A stretch of DNA of 64,000 bases. It comes from Melampsora larici-populina 98AG31 (lineage: Eukaryota; Basidiomycota; Pucciniomycetes; Pucciniales; Melampsoraceae). The position numbers were made by a program, and so were the translations under genes. Below the pieces are notes generated by a model. It searched no databases, was not told the DNA's origin, and was given only the letters and a program-made list of their open reading frames with translations. Positions 1 to 10,351 of this stretch are shown one piece after another. The stretch covers positions 2,123,621 to 2,187,620 of the forward strand of contig NW_006768767.1 in assembly GCF_000204055.1 (NCBI RefSeq). The letters are read 5' to 3'. Position 1 is the stretch's first letter; every line of letters starts with the position of its first letter.

Positions 1-690
1 ACTTCACCCATGGATCTCCGACTTTGAACCATTTTGAGACACATTGTGACTATATTCACAGCATATCTGGAGCTTGGTATGTCCAGATCAACCATACAGT
101 CAAATTCAGCTCTCATTCGATGATATCGAGGACCAAAAGTGCTGTGATGTTTCATGGTCTCCCTGGTATAATGGTCTGCCTAGATGGTTGTCTTCACACT
201 CTTGACCCCTCATTAGTAGTGTGTTCAAGCCTTGATAAACTTTTGTGCTTTTTTGTTTCGGCTCTATGAGACAAACAAGTACAAGTCCAAAAAGGACAAC
301 ATGTTTTTTTAAAAAACTTTTGTTCTTCTTGCTCAGTCAAGAGCTCACCATAGGATGATGATTGGATTGACAAATGTCCAAGATGTAAGCCTTGATTTCA
401 TTTCGGAATTTTAGCAAAAAAACTTAGGCTGCTCGGCCTTGAACCCAAGATGGCAGAAGCACCCACGTTGGCTAGTCACGCATTGTTAAGCCGTTCGACG
501 AGAATCGCTTTCTTAAAATGGAATTAAAACAAATCTCGATAACATTCGCAGCGCGATAGAAATCGCATAGACCTGTGAGCATGATTCCATCATGATGAGG
601 GAGATATTTGCGCTTTATGATTGATTTCAACATATCTCAATGTCAGAGATCCACAGGTGAAGTCAATCTCTTTCAGAATTGGTGATCGGC
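1..690. other. Stretch with no recognised gene
   Basis: Only short open frames without recognisable motifs are present. It has AT-rich, non-coding-looking composition, and no inverted repeat or element end was found before about 690. Confidence 0.5.
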
Positions 691-803
691 CAAACTTGGG
701 TTCTTGTCGAGCTGCGCAGCGGCCTCGCAGCAGGCTGCGGCCAAATTCGAGCTCTCTTGTCTCTTGTTCGCGGTCGAACCGGGCAAGCTTTTTAGCAAAG
801 GTA
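691..803 (+). mobile_element. Remnant right end of a Tc1/mariner-like element (family B)
   Basis: This stretch matches the right terminal repeat of the element at 8,298-12,203: the same run through AGCTGCGCAGC, GGCTGCGGCCAAATT and the end TTTTTAGCAAAGG followed by TA. No matching left end or transposase was found upstream, so it is a truncated copy. It has diverged from the 12.1-kb copy at several positions and is therefore probably older. The flanking TA (803-804) fits the TA target of this superfamily. Confidence 0.6.
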
Positions 804-805
804 GT

Positions 806-1453
806 AAACGTTACGTTTATGTCAAAAACGTAACCTGTATTGCTGTTTTTCAGAAAATCGTCCTCCACCGCCGAGGGCAAGGTCTCACACCTGGCCCACG
901 GTGCGGACTTGGTTTTTGGGAAATGACACACTCCCATGCTCAGAGCATCTCCAACGCTCGCGAATCTGAATGACTAAACGTTACGTTTATGTCAAAAACG
1001 TAACCTGTATTGCTGTTTTTCAGAAAATCGTCCTCCACCGCCGAGGGCAAGGTCTCACACCTGGCCCACGGTGCGGACTTGGTTTTTGGGAAATGACACA
1101 CTCCCATGCTCAGAGCATCTCCAACGCTCGCGAATCTGAATGACTAAACGTTACGTTTATGTCAAAAACGTAACCTGTATTGCTGTTTTTCAGAAAATCG
1201 TCCTCCACCGCCGAGGGCAAGGTCTCACACCTGGCCCACGGTGCGGACTTGGTTTTTGGGAAATGACACACTCCCATGCTCAGAGCATCTCCAACGCTCG
1301 CGAATCTGAATGACTAAACGTTACGTTTATGTCAAAAACGTAACCTGTATTGCTGTTTTTCAGAAAATCGTCCTCCACCGCCGAGGGCAAGGTCTCACAC
1401 CTGGCCCACGGTGCGGACTTGGTTTTTGGGAAATGACACACTCCCATGCTCAG
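806..1453. repeat. 170-bp tandem repeat, about 3.8 copies
   Basis: Units start at 806, 976, 1,146 and 1,316 (each AAACGTTACGTTTATG...), exactly 170 bp apart and virtually identical by eye. The fourth stops at the palindrome at 1,451. Every complete unit contains the sequence that begins GAGCATCTCCAACG and runs to AATCTGAATGACT, which is also the terminal repeat of the MITE ending at 1,776. The array therefore looks like a recent local amplification that includes a transposon end. Confidence 0.85.
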
Positions 1454-1776
1454 GTCCGCAAATTTGCGGACCTGGCTGAATCGCTGAAAAACCAGTATCT
1501 CAACGGTTTTTGCCCAAACGTTGACTAAAATAATTGTCCATATGTCGAACTCGTTACGTATTGTGATAATAAGATAGGCAGGTGACTGCTCACGTCTGGA
1601 CAAAAAGGGACTTTGAGTGACGTGGGTTGAACCTCAAGAGGAATTGAGAATGAAGTTCAGATTGTGCGCTGGAGGGACCTGTCCTGACATGTCGCTGAAA
1701 AAGAAATACAGCTGTCCAGCCGAAGAAATAAATTACCTGTATGAGTCATTCAGATTCAGGCGCGTTGGAGATGCTC
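943..1776. mobile_element. MITE-like element with GAGCATCTCCAACG ends
   Basis: The left end (943) reads GAGCATCTCCAACGC and continues to AATCTGAATGACT. The right end (1,744-1,776) is its inverted copy, giving roughly 33-35-bp terminal inverted repeats. The right end is followed by TAA, and a related 320-bp MITE at 59,515-59,834 has TAA on both sides, which suggests a PIF/Harbinger-type non-autonomous family. Here the left end has been multiplied by the 170-bp tandem array, so the true left border is ambiguous (943, 1,113 or 1,283). No coding capacity was seen. Confidence 0.6.
1451..1474. repeat. Perfect 24-bp palindrome
   Basis: The two 12-bp halves (starting CAGGTCCGCAAA) are exact reverse complements. 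It lies exactly where the fourth 170-bp unit breaks off. It could be a recombination junction or a hairpin; no protein-binding function can be inferred. Confidence 0.8.
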
Positions 1777-1977
1777 TAAACGACCCAAACGGCGAAACGT
1801 CTGACCTTAACCCTCCAATATCAGACGTACGGTGTCCTGATTCAACTCAAAGTTGAATCAAAGTCAATCAATTGTGATCACAACAGCAATTGATATGATG
1901 TCAACATATCACATATCAAGCCCGCTTGGGCGATGTATCAAATGGACTTTCTAGCTTTTGCAAAGCCTTGGTTTTGC

Positions 1978-2552
1978 TAAACTTAACAAAGTCCCACGCT
2001 CGCGCATCCTCGCGAGGCGTCGAGCGAGGGACTTACGCCAAATGTGTACGCTCCATAAGCTCAGAGATTTGGCTTTTGCAGGGCGCTCACTTCGAGTGCT
2101 TATAACTTTTTCCACACCGAGGATTCACATATGGTCCAAAAGAAGAACTTGTGCGCCTGACTCTGGCGCATAAGGTACATATTTTTTTCCCAAGGAATGT
2201 GCTCCCCTCTGCGAAAAAATGTGCTTCAAAGATTGGGTCTTAGCAGCAAATTTGGACTTGAGAGAGAGGTTACATGTGTAATCCTCTGTTAAGAGCCAAT
2301 ATTGGATGCGCATTCTAGGCAAGAGGGAAGCACTTTCCTTGGGAAAAAAATATGTACATTATGCGGAAGAGGCAGGCGCTCAACTTTTTCCTTTGGACTA
2401 TACCCAAATCCTCAGTGTGGAAAAAGGTATAAGGCCTTGAAGCAAGCTCCCTGCCAAACCCAAATCTCTGAGGTTTTGGAGCGTACACATTTGGCGTAAG
2501 TCTCGCTCGACGCCTCGCAAGGATGCGCGAGCGTGGGACTTTGTTAAGTTTA
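1978..2552. mobile_element. Fold-back MITE, about 575 bp
   Basis: The arms are inverted copies over nearly the whole length. The outer about 95 bp begin TAAACTTAACAAAGTCCCAC. Inner matching blocks surround GGTACATATTTTTTTCCC and its mirror. GGTTTTGC flanks both sides (1,970-1,977 and 2,554-2,561), so the target duplication is about 8 bp. No gene is present. The terminal block with AAGTCCC and GAGCGAGGGACTTA recurs at 39,455, 43,976, 59,856 and 61,178, so this is a dispersed family. Confidence 0.8.
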
Positions 2553-2561
2553 CGGTTTTGC

Positions 2562-3107
2562 CAAAAAATTACGAAGTACTGGGAAATTAGAAATACACCA
2601 CCTCGCCTGTCAACTAGGTGTCATACAGGGAACGAATCGGGCCTTTTTTTACAAGGCCCGGTGGTGATGCTCTGAATTGCAAAAAGGCGTACAGTGTCAT
2701 CTCATAATGTACAGTTCGCTGTATTCACCCTGAATAATTGGGTCACCTCCAATGCGCACATGCAGCAAGGCATTTGAATGTCGTACCCCTGCCAAAAACG
2801 CTATAAATGCACACGCTGAGCCAAATGATCCTTGTTATTTTTGGATCCACAAAGATCCACAAGCTATGATTGCTTGGTGATATGGACGCATGTGGTATTA
2901 TTGTGTCCAACATGACACAAATACTGTGTCCTGGATATTTGCCAATGACTCTCAAGGCATAGAGGTCTTGACATGTGAGACCCGTTATCCCTCCAAACAA
3001 ATTTCACACGCGTGGCCAGTTGTGAGAAAACTGGTGACCGGTGGATGGTCGTTTTTTGACCACACCTTGTAAACGTAAAATACATATTACGTTTGTTACG
3101 TTTACTA
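2562..3107. other. Stretch with no recognised gene
   Basis: No recognisable coding region. A short GGGCC...GGCCC inverted repeat lies near 2,640-2,662. The last 40 bp before the element at 3,108 (AAACGTAAAATACATATTACG and on) resemble the first bases of the 170-bp repeat unit. Confidence 0.4.
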
Positions 3108-3451
3108 CAGTAGATTTCATAAAGTTTGAAATCTGTGATTTCGAACAATCACAAGCTGGCCCGTGCGCGGCGCAGCACCGGCCAAAAGTAACCTGGCCGG
3201 CCTGTCAACTAAGCACTTGCGAGACAGATGATCTGCAGAAGATCATTCTGAGATCATCTATCTTTTTTCTCTTACATTTTTTTTACATTTTTTTTTTTGC
3301 TCTTGCTTTTTTTCATCGTTTTTTTATCAGATTCTTTGGTTGGGGTGAACCCTATCCCCTCTCTTCCATCCCTCTCTCCATCATCTATCCATATCCCGCT
3401 TCCGCTTCCTGATTACGACAATTTCAACAATTCCCTCCTTCCTATCCTCCA

Positions 3452-4614
3452 ATGGGCTTCCTCGCCTACTCAGAGGGCATCAAGAGCCTTGCTACCCAGT
3501 TGGCAATCGAGGGCGTTCCTCTGACCGAAATCAACTTGCGATTACAAACAGACATCTCGAAAGTCTTGATCTACCAATGGAAACAACTCTTCTATCTGAC
3601 CAACCACGTTGTCGCCGATCCAGCAACTTACAAGCATCGCGGACGTCCTTTTGCTTTGTCCAACGCGGAACTTGCTACACTTTACGATTTGGTGGTAGAT
3701 CGTCCCTCCATCTACTTAGACGAGTTGCAAAAGGAGCTCCGTGGTCTGACCGGATTAGACATCTCTCGAGCAACTTTAAATCGAGAACTCCACAAGCGTT
3801 TAGGATTATCGCTCTTGGTCACTCGAGGCGTCCATCCGAATCAGTCACTTGAGGCTAGGATGGACTTCAAGATGAGGGTGGCTGGAATACCACCTGAGTG
3901 TTTAGTTTTTATAGGTATTGTCTTGTTACCTCTTTCTTGTTTGGCATGATTACTAACACGTGATTTGCCTTCATTTTCCTTCCAGACGAGAGCGGGGTGG
4001 TTGGCCGCAATGCATCTCAAAAACGAAGTTATGCTAAGCGTGGCAGTCAAACTGTCCGGCAAAAGCGACCTACCAAGCGAGCTCATTGGACCCTACTCCC
4101 GGCCGTAAGCAAGCAGGGAATGATAGCAGGGGTAGTCATTGAAGGCCCGGTCCGCCGGATTGATGTCAAGCTTTTTCTTAAACATGATTTGGTAAGTGTC
4201 ACTTACCAATTGTTTGTCCGCTCCAACTTGATTATTGATGTCTCTGCCTGCTCTTGGTAGCTCCCGGTGATGAACCTGTATCCTGCTGCCAAATCCGTGT
4301 TGATCATGGACAATGCTTGTGTCCATCACGGAGGAAGAATCCTCGAGCTTTGTAGACGAGCAGGCATTCTCGTCTTCTACTTACCAGCTTATTCGCCCGA
4401 TATGAACCCTATCGAAAACAGGTTCCATTGCACCAAGGCCCAATTGAAACAAGAAGACAGATGGATGTTTGAAGATGACAAGGCCAATTACCTACTCTTG
4501 CTCGCGGCTCGGGTAATGACTCAGTCTTTAATTCAACCCCTGATTGCACATAGTGGGTACACCACTCGACACTATTGGAACCAATACAATGCTCGATTTG
4601 ATGATGAAGAGTAG
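3452..4614 (+). CDS. DDE_3-type (IS630/Tc1/mariner) transposase
   Basis: Cut-and-paste transposase that would bind the ends of element A and insert at TA. Exon 1 (3,452 to about 3,914) encodes an N-terminal helix-turn-helix region with the linker HRGRPFALS. It runs to CLVFI before a GTATTG donor, and the first catalytic Asp (FIDESG) is completed after the acceptor near 3,985. The second Asp is in LIMDNACVHH (about 4,300) after another intron, and the Glu is in YLPAYSPDMNPIENRF (about 4,380-4,425). All three acidic residues are present and no frameshift or stop interrupts the reading, giving about 350 residues, normal for the family. The start is the first in-frame ATG; a short upstream exon cannot be excluded. 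The close relative in element B carries three in-frame stops, so A is the better candidate for a live enzyme. Confidence 0.85.
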
Positions 4615-4780
4615 GATGGATTCGACTCCTTTTCTGTGGCGGGGTATCTTGCTCTTGATTAGCTTGATTTATATGAAAAATGTTTTGTTTCTTGTTGACC
4701 GAGTACAATGAAGGATTCTGAATCGTACTCTTATCATTCATGTGTTTCACCAAACAATTTTCTAGCATTATTCTCATCAT

Positions 4781-4904
4781 GTGTTTCAACAAGAAAATTT
4801 GTTTAACCATGACTCATTCTGAAATTTGTTATTCTCATACATGTGTTTCAACAAGAAAATCTGTTTAACAATGACTCATTCTGAAATTGTGCAATTCAGA
4901 TCCA
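4781..4904. repeat. 62-bp tandem duplication
   Basis: Two adjacent near-identical copies of a segment running from GTGTTTCAACAAGAAAA to ACTCATTCTGAAATT, offset by 62 bp. Non-coding, just downstream of the transposase gene. Confidence 0.7.
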
Positions 4905-5247
4905 TGGCCTTCCACAAGTCAAAATTTCTTCTGAAGTTATTGACAAGATACTTGACATGTGAGAATGTTTTTTGGGTGCTTAGTGAGATAATGGTGGGGA
5001 CATATTGTTCAAAAATATGTCACCATCCAATTAAAAAAATATCACCATCGAGATTTTGTTCTCAATATGAACTTACAATGAAGTTGACAAAAACCACCAG
5101 CCAACAGAGTGGGTTAACACGCGTGGAATTGTTAAGTTTTCCAAAATTAAATAGTATGAACTTTTTGTATTTATCAAACTTTTGTGGGCACACTTGGAGG
5201 CTCATGAAGTAGTAAGTGGTCACGAAATTCGTTTTTAAATTGCTGCA

Positions 5248-5449
5248 CAGCCAGCATATTTGGCTTGGAGCCAAAAATCCGAGGATTCCTCGGATTCTGA
5301 CTCCGACTTAACCCCCAGCCAAGGATCCAATCCGAGGCAATGGCCAGGGCCAACATTTGCCTTGGAATTAGCCCTCGGGTGCCCTTTTCCTCGGGGGCGC
5401 CGTCCGAGGACTCCTCGGACGTTTGTCTCCGAGCCAAATATGCCGGCAG
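5248..5449. mobile_element. MITE of about 200 bp (AGCATATTTGGCT ends)
   Basis: Left CCAGCATATTTGGCTTGGAG and right inverted CCGGCATATTTGGCTCGGAG form terminal repeats of about 35-40 bp continuing through TCCGAGGA. The interior has more inverted GAGG/CCTC blocks, so the whole element could fold back. It has the same plan as the MITE at 32,668-32,850. No coding capacity. Confidence 0.7.
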
Positions 5450-5524
5450 TGCTGCGACACTCATCAAAAGGAACTCGCAGTGATACACTGACTAAAGGAA
5501 AACATTTGAGCCAATAGCAAAGAT

Positions 5525-5935
5525 ATCACATTTCGGGGAGATGGCAATACGGTTTTGATAAAACAAAAAAATTATGAAGACTACAACCAACTAATTTGAC
5601 TGAAAAGCCACGTATTGATCTTTTTTTGAGTGGGATAATCGGACAACAATTCAAACTCAACAAAAAATCAAAAATGAAAGGTAACACAAACAATAATTGA
5701 TATTGTTGAAAAGACAAGTATTGGACGTTTTTTTGGGGGGACTGAGAATACGATTTTTATAAAACAAAAAAAGCAAAGACTACAACAAACAAATTTGACT
5801 GAATAGCCACATATTGATCTTTTTTTGAGTGGGATAAGAAGACAACAATTCAAAGTAACCAAAAAAAAATAACACAAACAATATTTGATATTGTTGATTA
5901 GACAAGGATTGGTTTTTTTTGGAGTGGAAACAAAA
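5525..5935. repeat. About 199-bp tandem repeat, two copies
   Basis: The blocks GAATAGCCACATATTGATC / GAAAAGCCACGTATTGATC and the following TTTTTTTGAGTGGGATAA recur 199 bp apart, together with flanking AACACAAACAAT and GATATTGTTGA blocks. The copies differ by scattered substitutions. Non-coding. Confidence 0.7.
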
Positions 5936-6019
5936 TGAAAGTGATCATTTTCTTTTGGAAGGCATCACTTTGACTTCCTCATTGTCTTCATCTGTGTCAG
6001 GAATCACAATAGGCATCAC

Positions 6020-8091
6020 TCAAAGCCTGGCTTCTTCAAGCATCACCAGATGAATGTAGAACCTGCGGGCATTCTCCATTAACATGAGACCAGTACCAAA
6101 TTGGATGCCCCAGCGTTCCATATTGCGTGCGTTGAAGGCGTCCTGGAAGAGGAATTGAAAAAAGTTTTGAATGCCATTCTCCTCGAAGATCTCGGTAACG
6201 TAATCGACTTCATCTGCCGGAACTCCAGCAAAAGCAATGTACTCATTGATGGTGGCGAAGGAGGCCAAATGTCGGGCCTCCTCGAGGTCAACTGCCAAAT
6301 GCATGCCCTGCATTTGACCGTAACCCCAAGGACCAGGAGCCTCGGTGGTGGTGGTGGTTGAGCTGGTCTTGGCTTGTTTCACAGCAAAAAAAGGGGTAGT
6401 AGTGACGAGTGAGCGTTTGGTGCTTTCCCACTTGAAACCGGGGATTTTTGTCGGGGGGTTGTCCAAAGTCACCCCAATGGTGCCAATCGCCTGTAGGCAA
6501 AAGAAAGCCATATCGCAGCGACTTGGTCAATGTGGATTCAAAGTTATGAGCATAGGAAAAACGCCTTACCAATAACTTGGCCCACTCGATCATATGTTCG
6601 AAGGTCAAGTTCATGATCAAGGTGGAGTCGCGCGTGCACACAACACGGTAACCTTCAGCCGTGCTATTCCCTTTTTTCTCGTGATGTCAAATCAACTCGT
6701 TAAGCACAAGTTTGCGCTTGGGGACAGGGTCCGAATGCGCGAGCTCGTCACACCCAGTGGGCTGCCCTTTGTTGACTATGTTGGTGGCAGTCAACATAGC
6801 ATGGGCCAGCGATCGTTCCTAGGGAGGAATAACAAAGCAGTGAGATGGCGAGGAAAAGAGACAAGCAACCAAATAGAATCACTCAAACTTACATCAAGCG
6901 CCTGTTGCGCTGCTTTCCCAGGGTGTTCCATCGTTAAACTGATACCAGCTTCTTGAGCTGGGTTATCTCCCACGGCTTTGAAGAACGATTTGAGATGCGG
7001 GTCCTTGGTGACCACACAACCTTTGCCCTTACCATAGGTTGGGTGGTTGAAAACATAGACCCCGACCGAGAGCTGCTTGTTGGCATCTGCGGTTTTGAAT
7101 AACGCACTCATACCACCTGCCGTATCGTTTCGTAACTTGTCGGCAATGTTGAATAAGCGATTTTTCAACATAGCAATCGAATCGTTGCTGCTGTTGATCT
7201 GCTGCTTGGTGACGGGGAATTTGTGTTGGATCCATTTGCGCTTGTGATTGGCCTTCACCGGTCCAGTGGTGGCTTTGGGGGTATACAACCCAAACATTAT
7301 GGTGAGATCCCATAGCTTCTGCTTGGAGACTTCAGGCGAGGCAACTAGGGGCAAAGTAGGTCAGTGCTGCAGTGAAATAAAATATAGCTTGAAGGATTGC
7401 TTACGATCTTGTTGAACAACTGGTGATTGAGACAGGAAATATGAAATCCAAACTCATGAACCAAACAGAGACCACAAGCATGAAGTGAAGTGGCCCTTAC
7501 CTTTTGGTTGATCAGGAGTTGGCACCTCATCTATTAAAAAGTTGAGGTTCAGCCCAAGGAAAGAAAATAAGTCCAAATCTGGAATGTTACTTACCACACT
7601 CTTCTTCCTTGTGACTGAAATCAAACAAAACAGACAAATCACGGGATCCAATACTGGACGTCAATCCTTCGTCATTGGCATCATTGAGCAGGCCGTTGAC
7701 CTCCACATTATTTCCTGTGGAATTCAAATCCTCGGGACGATGGTTGATCCTGCGTCAGAAACGACGGGATCAGTCACTAGGTTCATGTGACTCCGTTTGA
7801 AAGCAAGATAACAAATGCTTGGTTGCGAGGAGAGGAATTTTGAGACCCGTGAGGGTCGTTAGATTTTGAAACACAAGGAGCTCTAGGCATATTTGAAAGG
7901 CAATTTGTGATAAAATAAAATAAGGATGAAAGTTTTGACGCCGAAGTTGGGGATGAAGTGAACAGATCGCCGGATTTTGATGGAACATTCAAATAGGCTG
8001 GTCCAGACACTAAAAAGCAATCATTGTTGTGATCGTGATCAGAGTTGAATTGGAAGGGGCGACTTGGAATGACCAGCGTTATCGTTCACAT
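6020..8091 (-). pseudogene. Accessory gene of element A, SAM-like C-terminus (one in-frame TGA)
   Basis: Multi-exon gene converging on the transposase gene. Clear exons lie at about 7,730-7,590, 7,530-7,500, 7,345-6,890, 6,820-6,570 and 6,490-6,020, with GTAAGT-like donors and phases that match. The central exon (KLWDLTIMFGLYTPKATT onward) encodes a region ending in an EAGISL segment. The last exon ends in a helical region (INEYIAFAGVPADE to NARRFYIHL) resembling a SAM domain. The same order is seen in the accessory gene of element B, so the gene belongs to the transposon. One in-frame TGA (6,689-6,687) interrupts an otherwise open exon that continues for about 40 codons to a good donor. The start is unsure: a frame opens right after ATG TGA at 8,091. 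The function is unknown; a DNA- or protein-binding helper for transposition is a guess. Confidence 0.6.
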
Positions 8092-8522
8092 CTAGGTTTG
8101 AGAGTCGTGTGGGAAGGTGAGGAACTTCTTGAGTGATGCGGATTGGCAGGTTAGTGTAAGGCCCACTCTTGAATAGTCGTCTGAGACTGACGAATTGACA
8201 GGCCGGCCAGGTTACTTTTGGCCGGTGCTGCGCCGCGCACGGGCCAGCTTGTGATTTTTCGAAATCACAGATTTCAACCTTTATGAAATCTACTGTACCT
8301 TTGCTAAAAAGGATGACCGGCTCGACCGCACAAGAGAAGAGAAGTGAGGCCAAATTTGGCCGCAGTCTGCTGCGCAGCTGACCCAAATCAAACTCCGGTC
8401 CTGGAAACCGGAAAATTAAGTACGCGTTCCCAGTTTCTCCAACCTGGACAAACTCGACTCAACCCCCTCCTCGTCCACTGTCACATCGATTCTTGTTTCG
8501 ATTCTCCGCCGTTTCTCTTCTC

Positions 8523-9740
8523 ATGCCGTATCGTTACTATTCGGCGGACATCAAGGTCCTGGCGGTCATTTGGCGACTACGTGGACTTCCGAAGTCAATC
8601 ATTTGACGACGGCTCAAAAAGCCTATCTCTGAACGGTCATTTCGGCGATGGATGGATCTTTACCGGCAAACTCGAGCCGTCGTACGTGATCCTGATCTCT
8701 ATCAGCAAAGGGGTTGACGCCAAGTGTTGAACAACACCGATCAAAAATTCATGGAAGGCATCATTGACGAACATCCCTCACTTTTCTTGGACGAGGTGCG
8801 GGAAAAACTTTATAATGCTCATGGAAAGATGCCCTCAAAAAGTACAATTCAACTCAAGCTGCAATCTCGCCTACTTATCAGTTTGAAGAAAGCTGCCGTG
8901 AGCAACATGCGGAAGAACATCTGGGCTAAACTCCAATGGATGCGAGATAATATGAACATTCCGGCGCATTTTATGGTATTTACTGGTAGGTAGATTACCA
9001 ATCTATCTATCTCAATGTCTACATTCATTGATTCTCTTTTTTGTTCTACTTTGATATCATTCTATGATTCAATCTGGAAAGACAAAAGTGCAATCTGTGG
9101 ATGTGATCTCCTACGAGTGCGACAGCGAGCAAAAATTGGCACGCGAACGAGTCGCAGTGTTCCCAAAATCTTTTGGACTCGCTTCTCCCTCCTCCCAGCA
9201 ATTAGTTACCGTGGAATACTGGCTCTATCCGTCGTAGAGGGATCTGTCAAAAGGAAACGTTTTGAACAATTTCCTGAATTCAATTTGGTAAGCCGCTCAT
9301 AACTCACCTCCCTGTGCTACATAAAACGCTGGACTAATCTCTTGATGTGTCAGCTTCCCTGGATGAATCGATACCCAGCTCCCAACAGTATCCTGGTCCT
9401 GGATAACGCATCGATCCATCACGGTGGCCGCATTCATGAGCTATGTGAAAGAAGAGGTTAGTGTTTTGTTTTCTTTTCTATCTCTGTATAACTTTCACTA
9501 ACAAACTCTTTCATAGGTGTTCTCCTTTGATATCTACCAGCTTACTGTCCAGAGTTGAATTCTATTGAATTAGGATTCAACATTCTGAAATATCGACTTC
9601 GTAGGTCGCAAATATTGTCTCCCACGAGAAACCCTAAGGAACCAATCCGTAAGGCAGCTATGGCAACCTTTGATGCTACTTTAACCAAGAAGCTATACCA
9701 TCACTCTGGTTATCGCATGTCTCAAGATATACATGCCTGA
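8523..9740 (+). pseudogene. DDE_3-type transposase, broken by three in-frame TGA codons
   Basis: Reading from ATG at 8,523 (MPYRYYSADIKVLAV) gives a helix-turn-helix region, then an ISERSFRRWMDLY segment, then exons with LVLDNASIHHGG (second Asp, about 9,400) and YLPAYCPELNSIE (Glu, about 9,565). Stops lie at 8,604-8,606, 8,715-8,717 and 9,528-9,530. Each is TGA preceded by T. At the second, element A has Arg (HRGRP versus QRG-stop). At the third, the residue before YLPAY is Arg in many relatives. All three are explained by CGA to TGA mutation. Introns at about 8,989-9,075, 9,292-9,354 and 9,457-9,515 have normal borders. The C-terminal exon is otherwise open to 9,740. Confidence 0.75.
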
Positions 9741-10351
9741 TAACCCTTTTGAATATGTACTCCCAAATTTCCAACTTATGATCCTCTTCATTATGCTCCT
9801 TGTCACTCGATGGAATGAAAGGCCCGATTTATTATTGTTTTGAATATGTACTCCAAAATTCCAAACCTATGTTGCTTTTCTTTATGCTCCTTGTCACACG
9901 ATGGAATGAAAGGAAATGCCTGTTTTGTCTCCTAAGAGCTGAACAAATCAATTAATGAAAATATCAATCAATTTTGACACTTGAGTTTTTTTTTGAGATA
10001 AAATTTCTTCGCTGTCAGATGAAACTATCAGAAGAGTTTTTGAGACAAAACTATGCAGTCATGACCTGATCACAACCTTCATTTGAAAGATGGATGTGAT
10101 CAGTTCAGATACCTCGGGTCATCGTTTGGAGTTTCTCTTTGAGTTTCTGATCTCAAAACTGTTGTGCTAGTGAACGAGTGTTGTCCACATAAATAAAGAT
10201 TTGATTTCTCAACTGCTGAGGACATGTATTTGTAGTTACAACTATGTTTTGATATCGGACAATAGAAAAGATTAAGGGAAAACTGTAACCGCGTAAGAGC
10301 AAGTGAATGCAACCCAAGTTTGATACTGATGTGATATTGAAAATGAGGAGA
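9741..10351. other. Gap between the converging genes of element B
   Basis: No gene. A roughly 90-bp segment (GAATATGTACTCC through CGATGGAATGAAAGG) is tandemly duplicated at about 9,750-9,830 and 9,838-9,912. The rest is AT-rich and unremarkable. Confidence 0.5.

Larger units (their letters stand above)
4615..6019. other. Gap between the converging genes of element A
   Basis: No gene is recognised. It contains a 62-bp tandem duplication (units at about 4,781 and 4,843, each TGTTTCAACAAGAAAAT...), a MITE at 5,248-5,449 and a 199-bp tandem repeat at 5,525-5,935. Confidence 0.5.
3108..8295. mobile_element. Two-gene Tc1/mariner-like transposon A
   Basis: Terminal inverted repeats of about 110-120 bp begin CAGTAGATTTCATAAAG on the left and end with its complement on the right. 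Both contain the GC-rich block around GGCCCGTGCGCGGCGCAGC. TA flanks both ends (3,106-3,107 and 8,296-8,297), as expected for the IS630/Tc1/mariner superfamily. Inside are an apparently intact DDE transposase gene on + near the left end and a second, converging gene on - near the right end. At 5.2 kb it is much longer than a classic one-gene mariner. A 200-bp MITE and short tandem repeats lie between the genes. Confidence 0.85.

Noticed and set aside
590..1603. Open frames over the 170-bp repeats (both strands)
   Set aside because: They follow the repeat units and terminal repeats, with no motif or splice evidence.
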